Shown: one piece after another, positions 7,706 to 16,164 of the stretch
How the letters are laid out: each line of letters begins with the position of its first letter
Numbering within the stretch: position 1 is the first letter of the stretch
Source: Azospirillum oleiclasticum
Lineage (GTDB): Bacteria > Pseudomonadota > Alphaproteobacteria > Azospirillales > Azospirillaceae
DNA: 64,000 nt
Assembly: GCF_013423485.1 (NCBI RefSeq)
Contig: NZ_JABFFR010000023.1
Coordinates: 124,001 to 188,000, forward strand
Reading direction: 5' to 3'
Position numbers and translations under genes: made by a program
Notes under the pieces: generated by a model
The model's database searches: none
What the model was told of the DNA's origin: nothing
What the model saw: only the letters and a program-made list of their open reading frames with translations

Positions 7706-10023
7706 GCGTACCGGCTCCCTCGGTGCTCGATGGCTTCCGGCTCCTCGGCCGGCCGGTTGCGGCCGGCGGCGTTGCGCGGGATGCGCATCGTGAAGGTGGT
7801 TCCCCCGCCCACGCGGCTGTCCACGGCGATGCGGCCGCCCAGCGTCTGGGTGACGAGGTTGTAGACGATGTGCAGCCCGAGCCCGCTGCCGCCGGCTCCG
7901 CGCCGGGTGGTGAAGAACGGCTCGAAGATGCGCGGCAGATGCTCCTCCGGAATGCCTTTGCCGTCGTCGCTGAAGCGCAGCTCCACCTCGCCGTCACCGG
8001 CAAGGGCGGCGGTCAGCGCCATGCGCCCGTCCGCATCCCCGTCGAAGGCGTGGGTCAGCGCGTTGATGATCAGGTTGGTGATCACCTGCGACAGCGCGCC
8101 GGGATAGCCGTTGACCTCGATCCCGTCGGGACAATCGACGGCCAGGGAGTGGCGGCTCTTGCGCAGCTGCGGACCCAGCGAGGTCACCACCTCGCCGAGG
8201 TAGGTGCTCAGTTCGAAGCTGCGCTGCTCCTGGCTGGTCTGATCGACCGCGACGCGCTTGAAGCTCTGGATCAGCTCGGCCGCGCGGGTCAGGTTCTGCT
8301 GGATGAGCCGCGTCGCCTCGCCGGCGGTGGCGACATAGCCGGTCAGGTCCGATTTCTTCAGCCCGCCCGCCTCGAAGCTGTCGACCAGCGCCCGGGTGCG
8401 GGTGGACAGATGCGTGGCGCAGCCGTAGGCGATGCCGACGGGGGTGTTGATCTCGTGCGCGACGCCGGCCACCAGCAGCGCCAGCGACGCCATCTTCTCG
8501 GCCTGGACGAGGCTGGCCTGCGTCTCCTTCAGCTCGGCGTAGGCCTGCTCCAGGGCCTGCATGGCGCTGAAAATCTCCTCGGCCGAGCGCGCCTCCACCG
8601 TGATGTCGGTGAAGGTGCGCACGAAGCCGCCGCTGGGCAGCGGGTTGGAGCGCACCTCGATGACGGTGCCGTCGTTGCGCCGGCGCTTGAAGGCGACCGC
8701 GTGCTCGGAGCATTCGTACAGCCGCTCGTAATACAAGTCGGGATCGTCGCCGGCGTCGATGAAGGCGCCGCGGTCGTGCTGCATATCGACGATCTCGGGG
8801 TAGGAGGGGCGGCTGTCCAGGAATTCCGACGGCACGTTCAGCAGCTCCGCGGCGCGGCGGTTGGACAGCACCAGCCGCAGCTCCGGGTCCACCATCACGA
8901 TGCCCTGGTCCACATTGTCCAACGTGATCTGCAGGATGTTGCGTTCGCGCGCCAGATCCTCGGCCGCCTGCATGCGCTGGGTGGCGTCGGACATGGTGCC
9001 GGTCAGCCGGACGGCCTGGCCGCCGGCGTCGCGGATCGCGGTCGCGCGGTCCTCCAGCCACATCCAGGATCCGTTCTTGCGCCGCGCCCGGTAGGTGATG
9101 GAGAAGGTGGGGGCGCTGCCGCGCACGTGGCGCTCGATCGAGCGCAGGACGCCGGGCAGATCGACCGGATGGACCAGCGACTCCCACGCCTCGGTGGTCA
9201 TCGCCAGCTCGCCGGGGTCATAGCCGAGCAGGGAGGGGAATTCCGGCGACCACCAGTACTGCCCGGTGCGCAGATCGAGATCCCAGACCGACGAGCGGGT
9301 GGCGGTGATGGCCAGCGACAGCCGCTCCTCGCTCTGGCGCAGCGCCGCCTCCTCCTCGTTCAGGCGCGACATCATGGCGTTGTAGGCGCGGATGACGCGG
9401 CCCAGCTCGTCCGCGGAATCCCAGTCCACGAAGCGCCGCTCGTGGTCGCGGTCGGCCAGCCGGATGGAGGCGATCAGCCGCTTCAGCGGGATGCCGATGG
9501 TCAGCCGATGGGCGGTCAGCGCGGTGAAGACCGTGCCGATCAGGACCAGGGCGAGCAGGGACAGGGTGCTGACGATCTCCCCCTGGATCTGGGCGTCGGC
9601 CGGTGCGTAGGTGAAGGACAGCGACACCATGCCCAGACGCTGGCCGTTCACCGTGACGGAGCGGCTGGTCATGTCCAGGTCGCGGTCCTTCGGGCAGCCG
9701 CCCTCCGGCCACAGGTAGCGCTTACCGGCCATCTCGTCCTCCACCACGACGCAGCGGAGTTCCGGGTTGATGGCGATCGCCTTGATGATGTTGCGCGTCG
9801 ACGCCTCGTCCATCGCCCACAGGCTGGCGGACAGCGCCATGGCGTTGCTCTCCGCCACCGTGTCGATGCGCCCGGCCAGCGTCTGCTTCAGCTCCGCGTG
9901 CCTGGAGATGAAGAACATGGCGGAGAAGCCGAGCGTCGTCAGCAGCAGGATCGGGATCAGGATGACCAGGAACTTGGCCGTGACGGACGGAACGCCCTGC
10001 CAGGCCCGATGCACAGGGCTCAT
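7702..10023 (-). CDS. membrane sensor histidine kinase (HAMP, two PAS)
   Basis: A 773-residue inner-membrane kinase. TM1 is at about residues 17-39, a periplasmic sensor of about 110 residues follows (contains LAGRIDTVAESNAMALSASL), TM2 is at about 152-172, then HAMP (to about 225), PAS with PAC (about 235-350), a second PAS of the PAS_7 type (about 362-478), a coiled coil, a HisKA-like helix with His523 in VAGVAHEINTPVG, and a HATPase ending with GGSGLGLHIVYNLV. The ATGA overlap with the hybrid kinase puts both in one operon transcribed away from the STAS gene. The signal is unknown. Confidence 0.9.
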   Translation of the reverse strand: MSPVHRAWQGVPSVTAKFLVILIPILLLTTLGFSAMFFISRHAELKQTLAGRIDTVAESNAMALSASLWAMDEASTRNIIKAIAINPELRCVVVEDEMAGKRYLWPEGGCPKDRDLDMTSRSVTVNGQRLGMVSLSFTYAPADAQIQGEIVSTLSLLALVLIGTVFTALTAHRLTIGIPLKRLIASIRLADRDHERRFVDWDSADELGRVIRAYNAMMSRLNEEEAALRQSEERLSLAITATRSSVWDLDLRTGQYWWSPEFPSLLGYDPGELAMTTEAWESLVHPVDLPGVLRSIERHVRGSAPTFSITYRARRKNGSWMWLEDRATAIRDAGGQAVRLTGTMSDATQRMQAAEDLARERNILQITLDNVDQGIVMVDPELRLVLSNRRAAELLNVPSEFLDSRPSYPEIVDMQHDRGAFIDAGDDPDLYYERLYECSEHAVAFKRRRNDGTVIEVRSNPLPSGGFVRTFTDITVEARSAEEIFSAMQALEQAYAELKETQASLVQAEKMASLALLVAGVAHEINTPVGIAYGCATHLSTRTRALVDSFEAGGLKKSDLTGYVATAGEATRLIQQNLTRAAELIQSFKRVAVDQTSQEQRSFELSTYLGEVVTSLGPQLRKSRHSLAVDCPDGIEVNGYPGALSQVITNLIINALTHAFDGDADGRMALTAALAGDGEVELRFSDDGKGIPEEHLPRIFEPFFTTRRGAGGSGLGLHIVYNLVTQTLGGRIAVDSRVGGGTTFTMRIPRNAAGRNRPAEEPEAIEHRGSRYA

Positions 10024-10438
10024 CGCGCGGGTCCCACCGGGGCCGGCCGCCGGCCGCGTCGCGCGCCGTGCCCGCGGGGGCGGCGGTCGTCGGATCGGTC
10101 GCGCATCGCATCCTCCTGTCCGGCGTGAGGAAAGGGCGGGTTGCGCCGTCTGGCGCGGGTGCCGACGGGCAAAACTCCACCATGGGTTCTACAGTGTCCG
10201 CAGACCGCGGGGCAACCGCAAGCGCACGCCCGCACCGCGTGCTTTTTGGTTGTCATGCAACGGCGCATAATGGGGTGTTCCGACTTGCCGCGCATCCTGT
10301 TCATGTCACGGGCAGCTGCAATAATGAAGGTTGAAATCCGATGGCGAAGTGCCGTAAGACGGGCCGTGTGTGCGGATCTATCGTGCCGCGAAGCGCCCGA
10401 TGGTCGTGTCGAGGCCGCGCGGCGCAAGCGAGGGCGAT
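10024..10438. other. intergenic divergent control region
   Basis: A 415-bp gene-free spacer between the sensor-kinase operon (leftward) and the partner-switching genes (rightward). It must hold promoters for both. It is less GC-rich around 10240-10340 than its surroundings. A CATAAT hexamer at about 10265 could be a -10 for rightward transcription, but no convincing -35 is paired with it. No RNA gene or repeat was recognised. Confidence 0.4.
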
Positions 10439-10744
10439 ATGGATTTCGAATCGAGCACCAGCTCCGACGGCATCGAGGCCCGGCTGCGCGGCCGGCTGGA
10501 ATTCACCGATCACGACCGTCTGAGGGACATCGTCCGGCTGCTCGAATCCGACGGCATCAAGCGCATGGTCATCGACCTGAAGGACCTGGAGTTCATCGAC
10601 TCCGCGGGGCTCGGCATGCTGCTGATCATGCAGGAGGAGGCGGAGCAGCGGAACGTCAAGCTGATCGTCCGCGGCCCCCGGAACGACGTGAAGCGCTCCA
10701 TCGATCTGGCCAGGATTTCCGAGATCATCACCATTGAGACCTGA
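10439..10744 (+). CDS. STAS-domain anti-sigma factor antagonist (RsbV/SpoIIAA-like)
   Basis: A 101-residue single STAS domain. The core motif DLEFIDSAGLGMLL carries the conserved phosphorylatable Ser55. Proteins of this family bind an anti-sigma kinase when dephosphorylated and release the target; phosphorylation of the Ser switches this off. The start is preceded by GAGGGCG at a suitable distance; the frame extends upstream with unrelated residues. The stop overlaps the possible TTG start of the next gene, the anti-sigma kinase, so the two are translationally coupled partners. Confidence 0.9.
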   Translation: MDFESSTSSDGIEARLRGRLEFTDHDRLRDIVRLLESDGIKRMVIDLKDLEFIDSAGLGMLLIMQEEAEQRNVKLIVRGPRNDVKRSIDLARISEIITIET

Positions 10745-11492
10745 CGCACCCGATACCGGGGCCGGCATGGCCCCGCGCATCGATGGCGAACGGCCGGGGC
10801 CGGGGCTCGCGGCGCGGGTGGCCGCGCGTTACGGGCTCAAGGTGGAGGAATGCCGGGCGTCGGCCGACCCGGCCCAGAGCGTCGCCGGCGCCGTCCTGTT
10901 GGACCATGGCGCCACCCGCGACGACATCATGGCGGCCCTCGGGGGCACCGCCTTCCACACCATCGAGCGTGATTCCGCGGGCGGCGCGGAGGGTGACTGG
11001 CAGGGGGTGCCGGTCTGCGACCATGGTTTGTATTTGTCCCTGACCACCCGAACGGCGTTCGGCGCGCAGTGCGCGGTGCTGGTGTGCGACGCGCTGGCCG
11101 CCCGTGGCGTTCTGACGCAGGAACGGCGCTCCGCGGTGGAGCTGTGCCTGCACGAGGCGGTGGCGAACGCCGTCGTCCACGGCAACCTGGAAATCGCCAG
11201 CTCCGCCAAGGACCGGCCGGACGGTTACCGGGTGTTCAGCCAGCTGGTGGGCGAGCGGATGCGCGATCCGGTGCTGGGCAACCGCCGCACCGACATCTTC
11301 GCACGCTGGCGCGGGGCGGTTCTGGTGATCGCGGTGTCCGACCAGGGCAACGGCTTCGACACGGCGATCCTGCCCCCGGACGCCGGCGGCACCGCGCGGT
11401 CGGGCCGGGGCTTCATCTTCATGCGGGCGCTGGCGCAGGATGTGACGGTCACCGACGGCGGTCGTTGCACCGCGCTGCGTTTCGAACTCTGA
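10734..11492 (+). CDS. anti-sigma regulatory kinase-like protein (SpoIIAB/RsbW HATPase)
   Basis: A 252-residue protein with a C-terminal HATPase_c_2 domain: N-box LCLHEAVANAVVHGN, G1 box VSDQGNGFD and a glycine loop SGRGFIFMRALAQDV. The N-terminal 110 residues are poorly conserved in character. By family knowledge it is a serine kinase that phosphorylates the neighbouring STAS protein and/or sequesters a regulator. The start is either TTG at 10734 overlapping the STAS gene by 11 bp, or ATG at 10767. It is in one operon with the STAS gene and the phosphatase. Confidence 0.85.
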   Translation: MRPDAPDTGAGMAPRIDGERPGPGLAARVAARYGLKVEECRASADPAQSVAGAVLLDHGATRDDIMAALGGTAFHTIERDSAGGAEGDWQGVPVCDHGLYLSLTTRTAFGAQCAVLVCDALAARGVLTQERRSAVELCLHEAVANAVVHGNLEIASSAKDRPDGYRVFSQLVGERMRDPVLGNRRTDIFARWRGAVLVIAVSDQGNGFDTAILPPDAGGTARSGRGFIFMRALAQDVTVTDGGRCTALRFEL

Positions 11493-11506
11493 ACCGGACG
11501 ACGCGC

Positions 11507-12661
11507 ATGACCATTTCGCTGCGGGACAGCCGGGTTCTCATCGTCGACGACAACGAGTTCAATCGCAAGTCGCTGGCGATCGTGATCCGGCGGGCCGGCA
11601 TCCAGAACATCGAGTTCGCGGTGGACGGCGTCGACGGGCTGGAGAAGGTGGAGCGCTTCCGCCCCGACCTCGTGCTGCTCGACGTGGACATGCCGAACAT
11701 GGACGGGCTGGAAATGTGCCGCCAGCTCCGCCGGAACGCCACCCACGCCGAGCTGCCCATCCTGTTCCAGACCGCGCTGGACGGCGACGACGAGCAGGTG
11801 CGCTGCTTCGAGGCGGGCGGCAGCGACTTCATCTCCAAGCCGATCAAGCCCGGCGAATGCGCCGCCCGGGTCCGCCACCAGCTCGAAAGGCGCAAGCTGT
11901 TCAAGGATCTGGCCGAATTCCGCGGGCGTGTGGAGAAGGAGCTGAAGCACGCCCAGGCGATGCAGCTCTCCCTGCTGCCGGAGAAGCGGCGGCTGGTGGA
12001 GGTGGGCGACCGCTACGGGCTGCGCATCGACAGCCACTTCGAGACCTCGTCGGAGCTGGGCGGCGACCTGTGGAACGTGTTCGAGATCGACGAGCGGCAC
12101 ATCGGCTTCCTGATGGCCGATTTCGCCGGTCACGGCATCACCGCGGCGATCAACACCTTCCGCCTGCACACGCTGATCGACCGCTTCGCCGTGGCCTGGC
12201 TGAACCCGGCGCAGTGGCTGAGCAACCTGAACAACGCCCTGAAGGACGTGCTGACCACCGGCCAGTTCGCCACCGCGATCTACGCCGTGCTCGACACCGG
12301 CACCAACGCGCTGACCTACGCCTCGGCCGGGGCGCCCAACCCGGTGCTGGGGACCGAGGGCGACCTGGGGCTGATCGATTCCGCGGGGCTGCTGCTGGGC
12401 GTGTCGCGCAAGGCGCGCTACACCAACCGCACCGTGGCGCTGCCGCCGGGCGGCTTCCTGTTCCTCTATTCCGACGCGCTGATCGAGAGCCGCACGGCGG
12501 ATGGGCGCTGCATCGGCTCCGACCGCATCCTGGAGATCGTGCAGTCGGCGCTGGACCAGCGGCCCGACGCGCCGCTCGCCCATCTGCTCGACGATTTCTT
12601 CGCCAATGTGGACCGGCCGCTGCGCGACGACCTCACCGCCGTGTGGATCGCCCGGCGCTGA
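11507..12661 (+). CDS. response regulator with PP2C-type (SpoIIE/RsbU) serine phosphatase output
   Basis: A 384-residue cytoplasmic protein: a receiver in residues 1-125 (VLIVDDNEFNRK, Asp59 in LLDVDMPNMDG, Lys in FISKPIKPGE), a short coiled linker, then a SpoIIE-like phosphatase (about 165-384) with ELGGDLWNVFEID, MADFAGHGITAA and a C-terminal DDLTAVWI. It should dephosphorylate the STAS protein under control of a histidine kinase, closing a partner-switching circuit. It begins 14 bp after the anti-sigma kinase. The chosen ATG gives a clean receiver start; the frame continues upstream only as a shadow of the previous gene. Confidence 0.92.
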   Translation: MTISLRDSRVLIVDDNEFNRKSLAIVIRRAGIQNIEFAVDGVDGLEKVERFRPDLVLLDVDMPNMDGLEMCRQLRRNATHAELPILFQTALDGDDEQVRCFEAGGSDFISKPIKPGECAARVRHQLERRKLFKDLAEFRGRVEKELKHAQAMQLSLLPEKRRLVEVGDRYGLRIDSHFETSSELGGDLWNVFEIDERHIGFLMADFAGHGITAAINTFRLHTLIDRFAVAWLNPAQWLSNLNNALKDVLTTGQFATAIYAVLDTGTNALTYASAGAPNPVLGTEGDLGLIDSAGLLLGVSRKARYTNRTVALPPGGFLFLYSDALIESRTADGRCIGSDRILEIVQSALDQRPDAPLAHLLDDFFANVDRPLRDDLTAVWIARR

Positions 12662-12666
12662 GGCGC

Positions 12667-12684
12667 TGGCGCCATCCGGCGCCA
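12667..12684. terminator. hairpin between convergent genes
   Basis: A 7-bp perfect inverted repeat (tggcgcc / ggcgcca, 4-nt loop) sits in the 39-bp gap between the phosphatase gene and the convergent DedA gene. There is no T-run; it is a candidate bidirectional terminator. Confidence 0.35.
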
Positions 12685-12700
12685 CGGCGCCGGGCTGGCG

Positions 12701-13330
12701 TCAGGTCTCCGCGCCGCGCCGCCGCATCCGCAGGAACTGGCGCCGTGCGAAGAAGCCCAGCGCCACCACCAGCAGGATGCCCACCAGCACCTTCGGCCCA
12801 TACTCGCCGACGCGCGCGGCCGCCTCGCCCAACAAATAGCCGGCCCCGGCGAAGCTGAAGGCCCAGAGCCCCGCGGCGATGAAGTTCCAGAACAGGAACT
12901 TGCTCCAAGGCATGCCCGACGTGCCGACGGCGACGGAGGCGACGTTGCGCACGCCGTAGAGGAAGCGGAAGACCAGGATGAAGCCGACGCCGTAGCGTTC
13001 CAGCCAAGCCAGAACCTTCTCCGCCCGCGGCTGCGCCGCGGGGAAGCGGGCCAGCGCCTTGTTGCCCCAGCGCCGGCCGAGCCAGAACCAGAGCTGATCA
13101 CCACAGAAGCTGCCCATCCACACCGTCGCGATCAGCAATCGCAGATCGAGGACGCCAAGGTGAGCCGCCATCCCGCCGAAGATGACAAACGTTTCACCTT
13201 CGAAGAAAGCCCAGAAGAACGCCAGGGGATAGAAGGCATCCCCCCACTCCTGCAACCAGGTGATCCAGTCCAAAAGCGACCCCGAACCGCAACATCTCCG
13301 CCGGACCCGCTGTCCGGCGCGCTTACGCAC
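12701..13330 (-). CDS. DedA family membrane protein
   Basis: A 209-residue polytopic inner-membrane protein of the DedA/SNARE-associated (VTT) family, linked in other bacteria to undecaprenyl-phosphate or phospholipid flipping and membrane homeostasis. Family marks are the acidic membrane motif FFWAFFEGETFVIFGG, the loop GDQLWFWLGRRWG, FRFLYGVRNVASVAVG and the following PWSKFLFWN. GTG at 13330 is the longest start; a TTG about 18 codons further in, just before DWITWLQEWG, would give the usual N-terminus and is also plausible. Confidence 0.88.
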   Translation of the reverse strand: MRKRAGQRVRRRCCGSGSLLDWITWLQEWGDAFYPLAFFWAFFEGETFVIFGGMAAHLGVLDLRLLIATVWMGSFCGDQLWFWLGRRWGNKALARFPAAQPRAEKVLAWLERYGVGFILVFRFLYGVRNVASVAVGTSGMPWSKFLFWNFIAAGLWAFSFAGAGYLLGEAAARVGEYGPKVLVGILLVVALGFFARRQFLRMRRRGAET

Positions 13331-13413
13331 TCTGACATAGGCGGCCCCTTCCTGTCCGCTGTGTTCTTCATGCTGCGACGCGGAATCCGTGGTCGATTAT
13401 TCGGAGCGACCGG

Positions 13414-13899
13414 TCACGCGTCCTCGCCCGACAACTCCCCCGCCGTCTGGCGCGCGGCGCGGAGCAGGACGGGGTTGGGTTCCGCCGCCTCGCCGGAGTC
13501 GTCCGGATCGTCCGGCACCAGCCGCCGCTTCACCTCCCGCGCCGCCTCCACCACCAGCCAGGCGAGCCGCTGGTCGGTCAGCCCCTGGACCAGCGCCCGC
13601 AACTCGGGATTGGTCAGGGCGGCCGGGTCGAGAACGGCGGGGGGCGGTCTCGGAATGGGAGGGGCGGGCGGCGCTGCCAGCATGGGCGGCAGCGGCGGGG
13701 GGGCCGGCTCGCGCACGGCATCCACCGCGATCGGCTCGGCCAGCGTGGTGGCGCGCGCGCGCCGCGCCGGGCGCCGCCGGGGTTCGGTTTCCGGCAGGCT
13801 GTCGAAGAGAAGCGGCTGGGGCGCCGCGCCGTCGGTGCCTGTATTCATGCCGTGATCGCCCGTGCTGTCCCGGTTCGGGTCCCGTTGGTAGATGTTCAC
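13414..13899 (-). CDS. hypothetical Pro/Ala-rich protein
   Basis: A 161-residue protein of unknown function. Residues 1-85 are low-complexity with runs of Pro, Ala and Arg. The C-terminal part holds a short helical segment (LTNPELRALVQGLTDQRL) and a charged tail. GTG at 13899 or ATG at 13848 are both possible starts. No signal peptide or membrane segment. It lies between the DedA and protease genes on the same strand. Codon use is typical of the region, which supports a real gene, but nothing identifies its role. Confidence 0.55.
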   Translation of the reverse strand: MNIYQRDPNRDSTGDHGMNTGTDGAAPQPLLFDSLPETEPRRRPARRARATTLAEPIAVDAVREPAPPPLPPMLAAPPAPPIPRPPPAVLDPAALTNPELRALVQGLTDQRLAWLVVEAAREVKRRLVPDDPDDSGEAAEPNPVLLRAARQTAGELSGEDA

Positions 13900-13951
13900 G
13901 GTTCATTCTACAGAACGGCGCCCGGCTGTCGAGCCCTAAAGGCGAACGTGC

Positions 13952-16069
13952 TCAAACCGCCGCGGCCAACAACCCGGCGCCGTCGTCGGGGCCGGCCAGC
14001 GGTGCCGCGGACCGACGTGCGGTCACCGCCAGTGTGTAGGGCTGGGGAACCGTCGGCTGGTTCCAACTTGCCGGGTATACGTAGCCCTGCGCCGCGATGT
14101 GGTAGTCTCCGGCTGCCGGGGCCGTGTAGGTGAGCGTGGTCGTGTTGCTGTTGTATGTCCCGTAGCTGTAGGCCACCGACCAGCCAGACGGGTGGTACAG
14201 GGCGAGATACTGGCCGCCGATCGTCAACGCACCGGTCGGACGTCCGGTCAGCGTGATCTGAATGCCCTGTCCGGCCAGCAGCCGGATGCGGAACCAGTCG
14301 GTGTCCGAGTAATAGGCGGGTGCGGTGAAACGGCCGGTCACGGTGCCGCCGACCGCCACGCGGCCGCTGGTGGTGGAATTGGCGGGGAGATCGGTGGAGG
14401 ATTCGGACACGGATGCGGCGGCGGGGTCGATCCGGGTCTGCCTCCCCTCGCGCCAGCCATGCTGCACATAGTGCCGGATCGCCCCGGCGGAGTCCGAGCC
14501 GAAGGCCAGAGCAAGATCCAGGTTGGCGCCCAGATAGTCCTCCGCTGAGAACCCCATGCCCCGCCCCTCGCGGATGCCGTTGCGGACATAGTGTTCGGCC
14601 GCTGCCGTGGAACCGGTACCGAGCGCCGCGATGAGGTCCGTGTTCGATGCGAGATAGCGGTAGGAATCGAACAGGGTGACACGCCGCTCACGGTAACCAT
14701 TGGCGATGTAATGGCGGGTCGCTGCGGTGGTATCGATCCCGAAAGCCGTGAGGAGGTCGCGGTTGACGGCCAGATAGCCCATCGCGTCGAAGGACGCCTG
14801 CCGTCCCTCGCCGCGCCCGCTCGTCACATAATGCTGGACGGCCCCCGCCGTGTTGCGCAGCCCATAGGCGCCGATGAGGTCGCCATAGGAGGCGATGTAC
14901 CGCAGCGGATCGAACCCGGCGGTCGGTCGCTGCTCGGCCCGCCCGTTCTGCAGATAGTGACGGGCCGACATGGTGTTCATCGTGCCGAGAGGGGCAATCA
15001 GGTCCGGATTTGCGGCCAGATAGTTCCAATGGTCGAACGACGACCGCCGTCCTTCCGACCGGCCGCTGCTGAGGTAGTGCGCCGCGCCGGCCGTCGCCGA
15101 AACTCCCAGCGTGTCGGCCACGTCCAGGTTGGCGGCGAGATAGGACAGCCCGTCGAAGGTGACGGCGCGCCCCTCGTACGCCCCACTTCCCAGGAAATGC
15201 GCCAGCCCTGCCGCACCGTGGGTGCCGTACAGGGTCGTCAGGTCGCTGTAGGAGGCGATGTAGGAAAGCGGGTCGAAGCTTGGCAGCAGGTAGCGGCCGA
15301 CGAAGTAATCGACGCTGCCCTGATGGGTGTGGAGGAAGTAACGGGTTCGGCCGTCCGCCGGGTCCGGAGCCGACCTGGGACCGTTGCCGCCCAGTTGCAG
15401 CGAGTCCTTCATCTCGGCGAGGGTCAGGGGGCGCCCTAGTCCGTATCGGGCGTAGGCTTGCAGTGTTGCAACGGTGGAAGCGACCTGTGGGGCGGCGAAG
15501 CTGGTTCCGTTGATCCCCGGTACGGGGACGTCGGTCCCGTCCGCCAGCACGGTGATCCTGCTGTCGTTCTGCGACCAATCGACCGGCGTGCCGGTGCCGT
15601 CATGCGCGCCCACCGCGATGACGTTGGACATGGACGCGGGGTAGAACGGGGTATCGAAGGACGAGCGGTTGCCATGGTTGCCGGATGCGGCCACGGCATA
15701 GATGCCACGCCCGGCCAGCTCGTTGATGGCGTTGGTGACCGAGGAGAACGAGCTTGGCCCGCCCCAGCTGAGGTTGACCGCACCGATCCCATAGCCTTGA
15801 TTGCTGAGGGTGATCAGGCGGCTCAGTCCCGCTTCGGCGTCGTAATAGGACACGGAGTCCGATGGGCTCATCACCCGCAGGTCGATGAAGTCCAGAGCGG
15901 GGTTGACCGACCAGGCCGCCATGGCGGCGTAGGTGCCGTGGGTATAGGGCACGCCGTAATCGGTTTCCCTGTCGCCCCAGTAAACGTCATATTCGTACAG
16001 GTTGCGCCTGTAGGTCCGCTCGAACCAGTTCGAGATCCCCTGGTCCAGTACCGCGACGCTCCACGCCAT
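13952..16069 (-). CDS. subtilisin-like (S8) serine protease with seven 40-residue repeats and a PPC-like C-terminal domain
   Basis: A 705-residue protein. The peptidase S8 domain is at residues 1-250 with catalytic Asp9 (VAVLDQGI), His44 (YTHGTYAA), oxyanion Asn131 (AASGNHGN) and Ser190 (GINGTSFAAPQ). Residues 265-547 are seven repeats of 40-41 residues (pattern FDxxxYLAxNxDL ... HYxxxGxxEGR). Residues 555-685 look like a bacterial pre-peptidase C-terminal (PPC) beta domain. There is no signal peptide or propeptide: a strong AGGAGG lies 7 bases before the ATG and the catalytic Asp comes at residue 9. It may act inside the cell or leave by a type I-like or other leaderless route (inference). 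Confidence 0.88.
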   Translation of the reverse strand: MAWSVAVLDQGISNWFERTYRRNLYEYDVYWGDRETDYGVPYTHGTYAAMAAWSVNPALDFIDLRVMSPSDSVSYYDAEAGLSRLITLSNQGYGIGAVNLSWGGPSSFSSVTNAINELAGRGIYAVAASGNHGNRSSFDTPFYPASMSNVIAVGAHDGTGTPVDWSQNDSRITVLADGTDVPVPGINGTSFAAPQVASTVATLQAYARYGLGRPLTLAEMKDSLQLGGNGPRSAPDPADGRTRYFLHTHQGSVDYFVGRYLLPSFDPLSYIASYSDLTTLYGTHGAAGLAHFLGSGAYEGRAVTFDGLSYLAANLDVADTLGVSATAGAAHYLSSGRSEGRRSSFDHWNYLAANPDLIAPLGTMNTMSARHYLQNGRAEQRPTAGFDPLRYIASYGDLIGAYGLRNTAGAVQHYVTSGRGEGRQASFDAMGYLAVNRDLLTAFGIDTTAATRHYIANGYRERRVTLFDSYRYLASNTDLIAALGTGSTAAAEHYVRNGIREGRGMGFSAEDYLGANLDLALAFGSDSAGAIRHYVQHGWREGRQTRIDPAAASVSESSTDLPANSTTSGRVAVGGTVTGRFTAPAYYSDTDWFRIRLLAGQGIQITLTGRPTGALTIGGQYLALYHPSGWSVAYSYGTYNSNTTTLTYTAPAAGDYHIAAQGYVYPASWNQPTVPQPYTLAVTARRSAAPLAGPDDGAGLLAAAV
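14429..15277 (-). repeat. seven in-frame ~120-bp repeats in the protease gene
   Basis: The repeats encode units starting at Phe265, 305, 345, 386, 427, 467 and 507 of the protease. Each has a YLAxNxDL-like centre and ends with HYxxxGxxEGR. DNA identity between units is modest, so the duplications are old and kept for protein function. Confidence 0.85.
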
Positions 16070-16164
16070 GGCCCGCCTCCTGGAGCACCCGTGGGTTGTC
16101 CGCGATGCATCCTTACGGCGCGATTATGCGACCGGGGTCGCCGGCTTGGCAAGGCGGCGTTGTG

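Noticed and set aside
7723..10128. Very long plus-strand open frame antisense to the sensor kinase
   Set aside because: High-GC sequence leaves antisense frames open; it shows no domain logic, while the minus-strand kinase is fully recognisable.
10260..10290. GGAAC-like element on the minus strand as an EcfG promoter for the sensor-kinase operon
   Set aside because: The spacing to CGTT is 14 bases instead of 16-17, and it is 250 bp from the start.
14429..15277. Possible tandem duplication of separate genes
   Set aside because: All seven units lie in one open frame of the protease with no internal start or stop.
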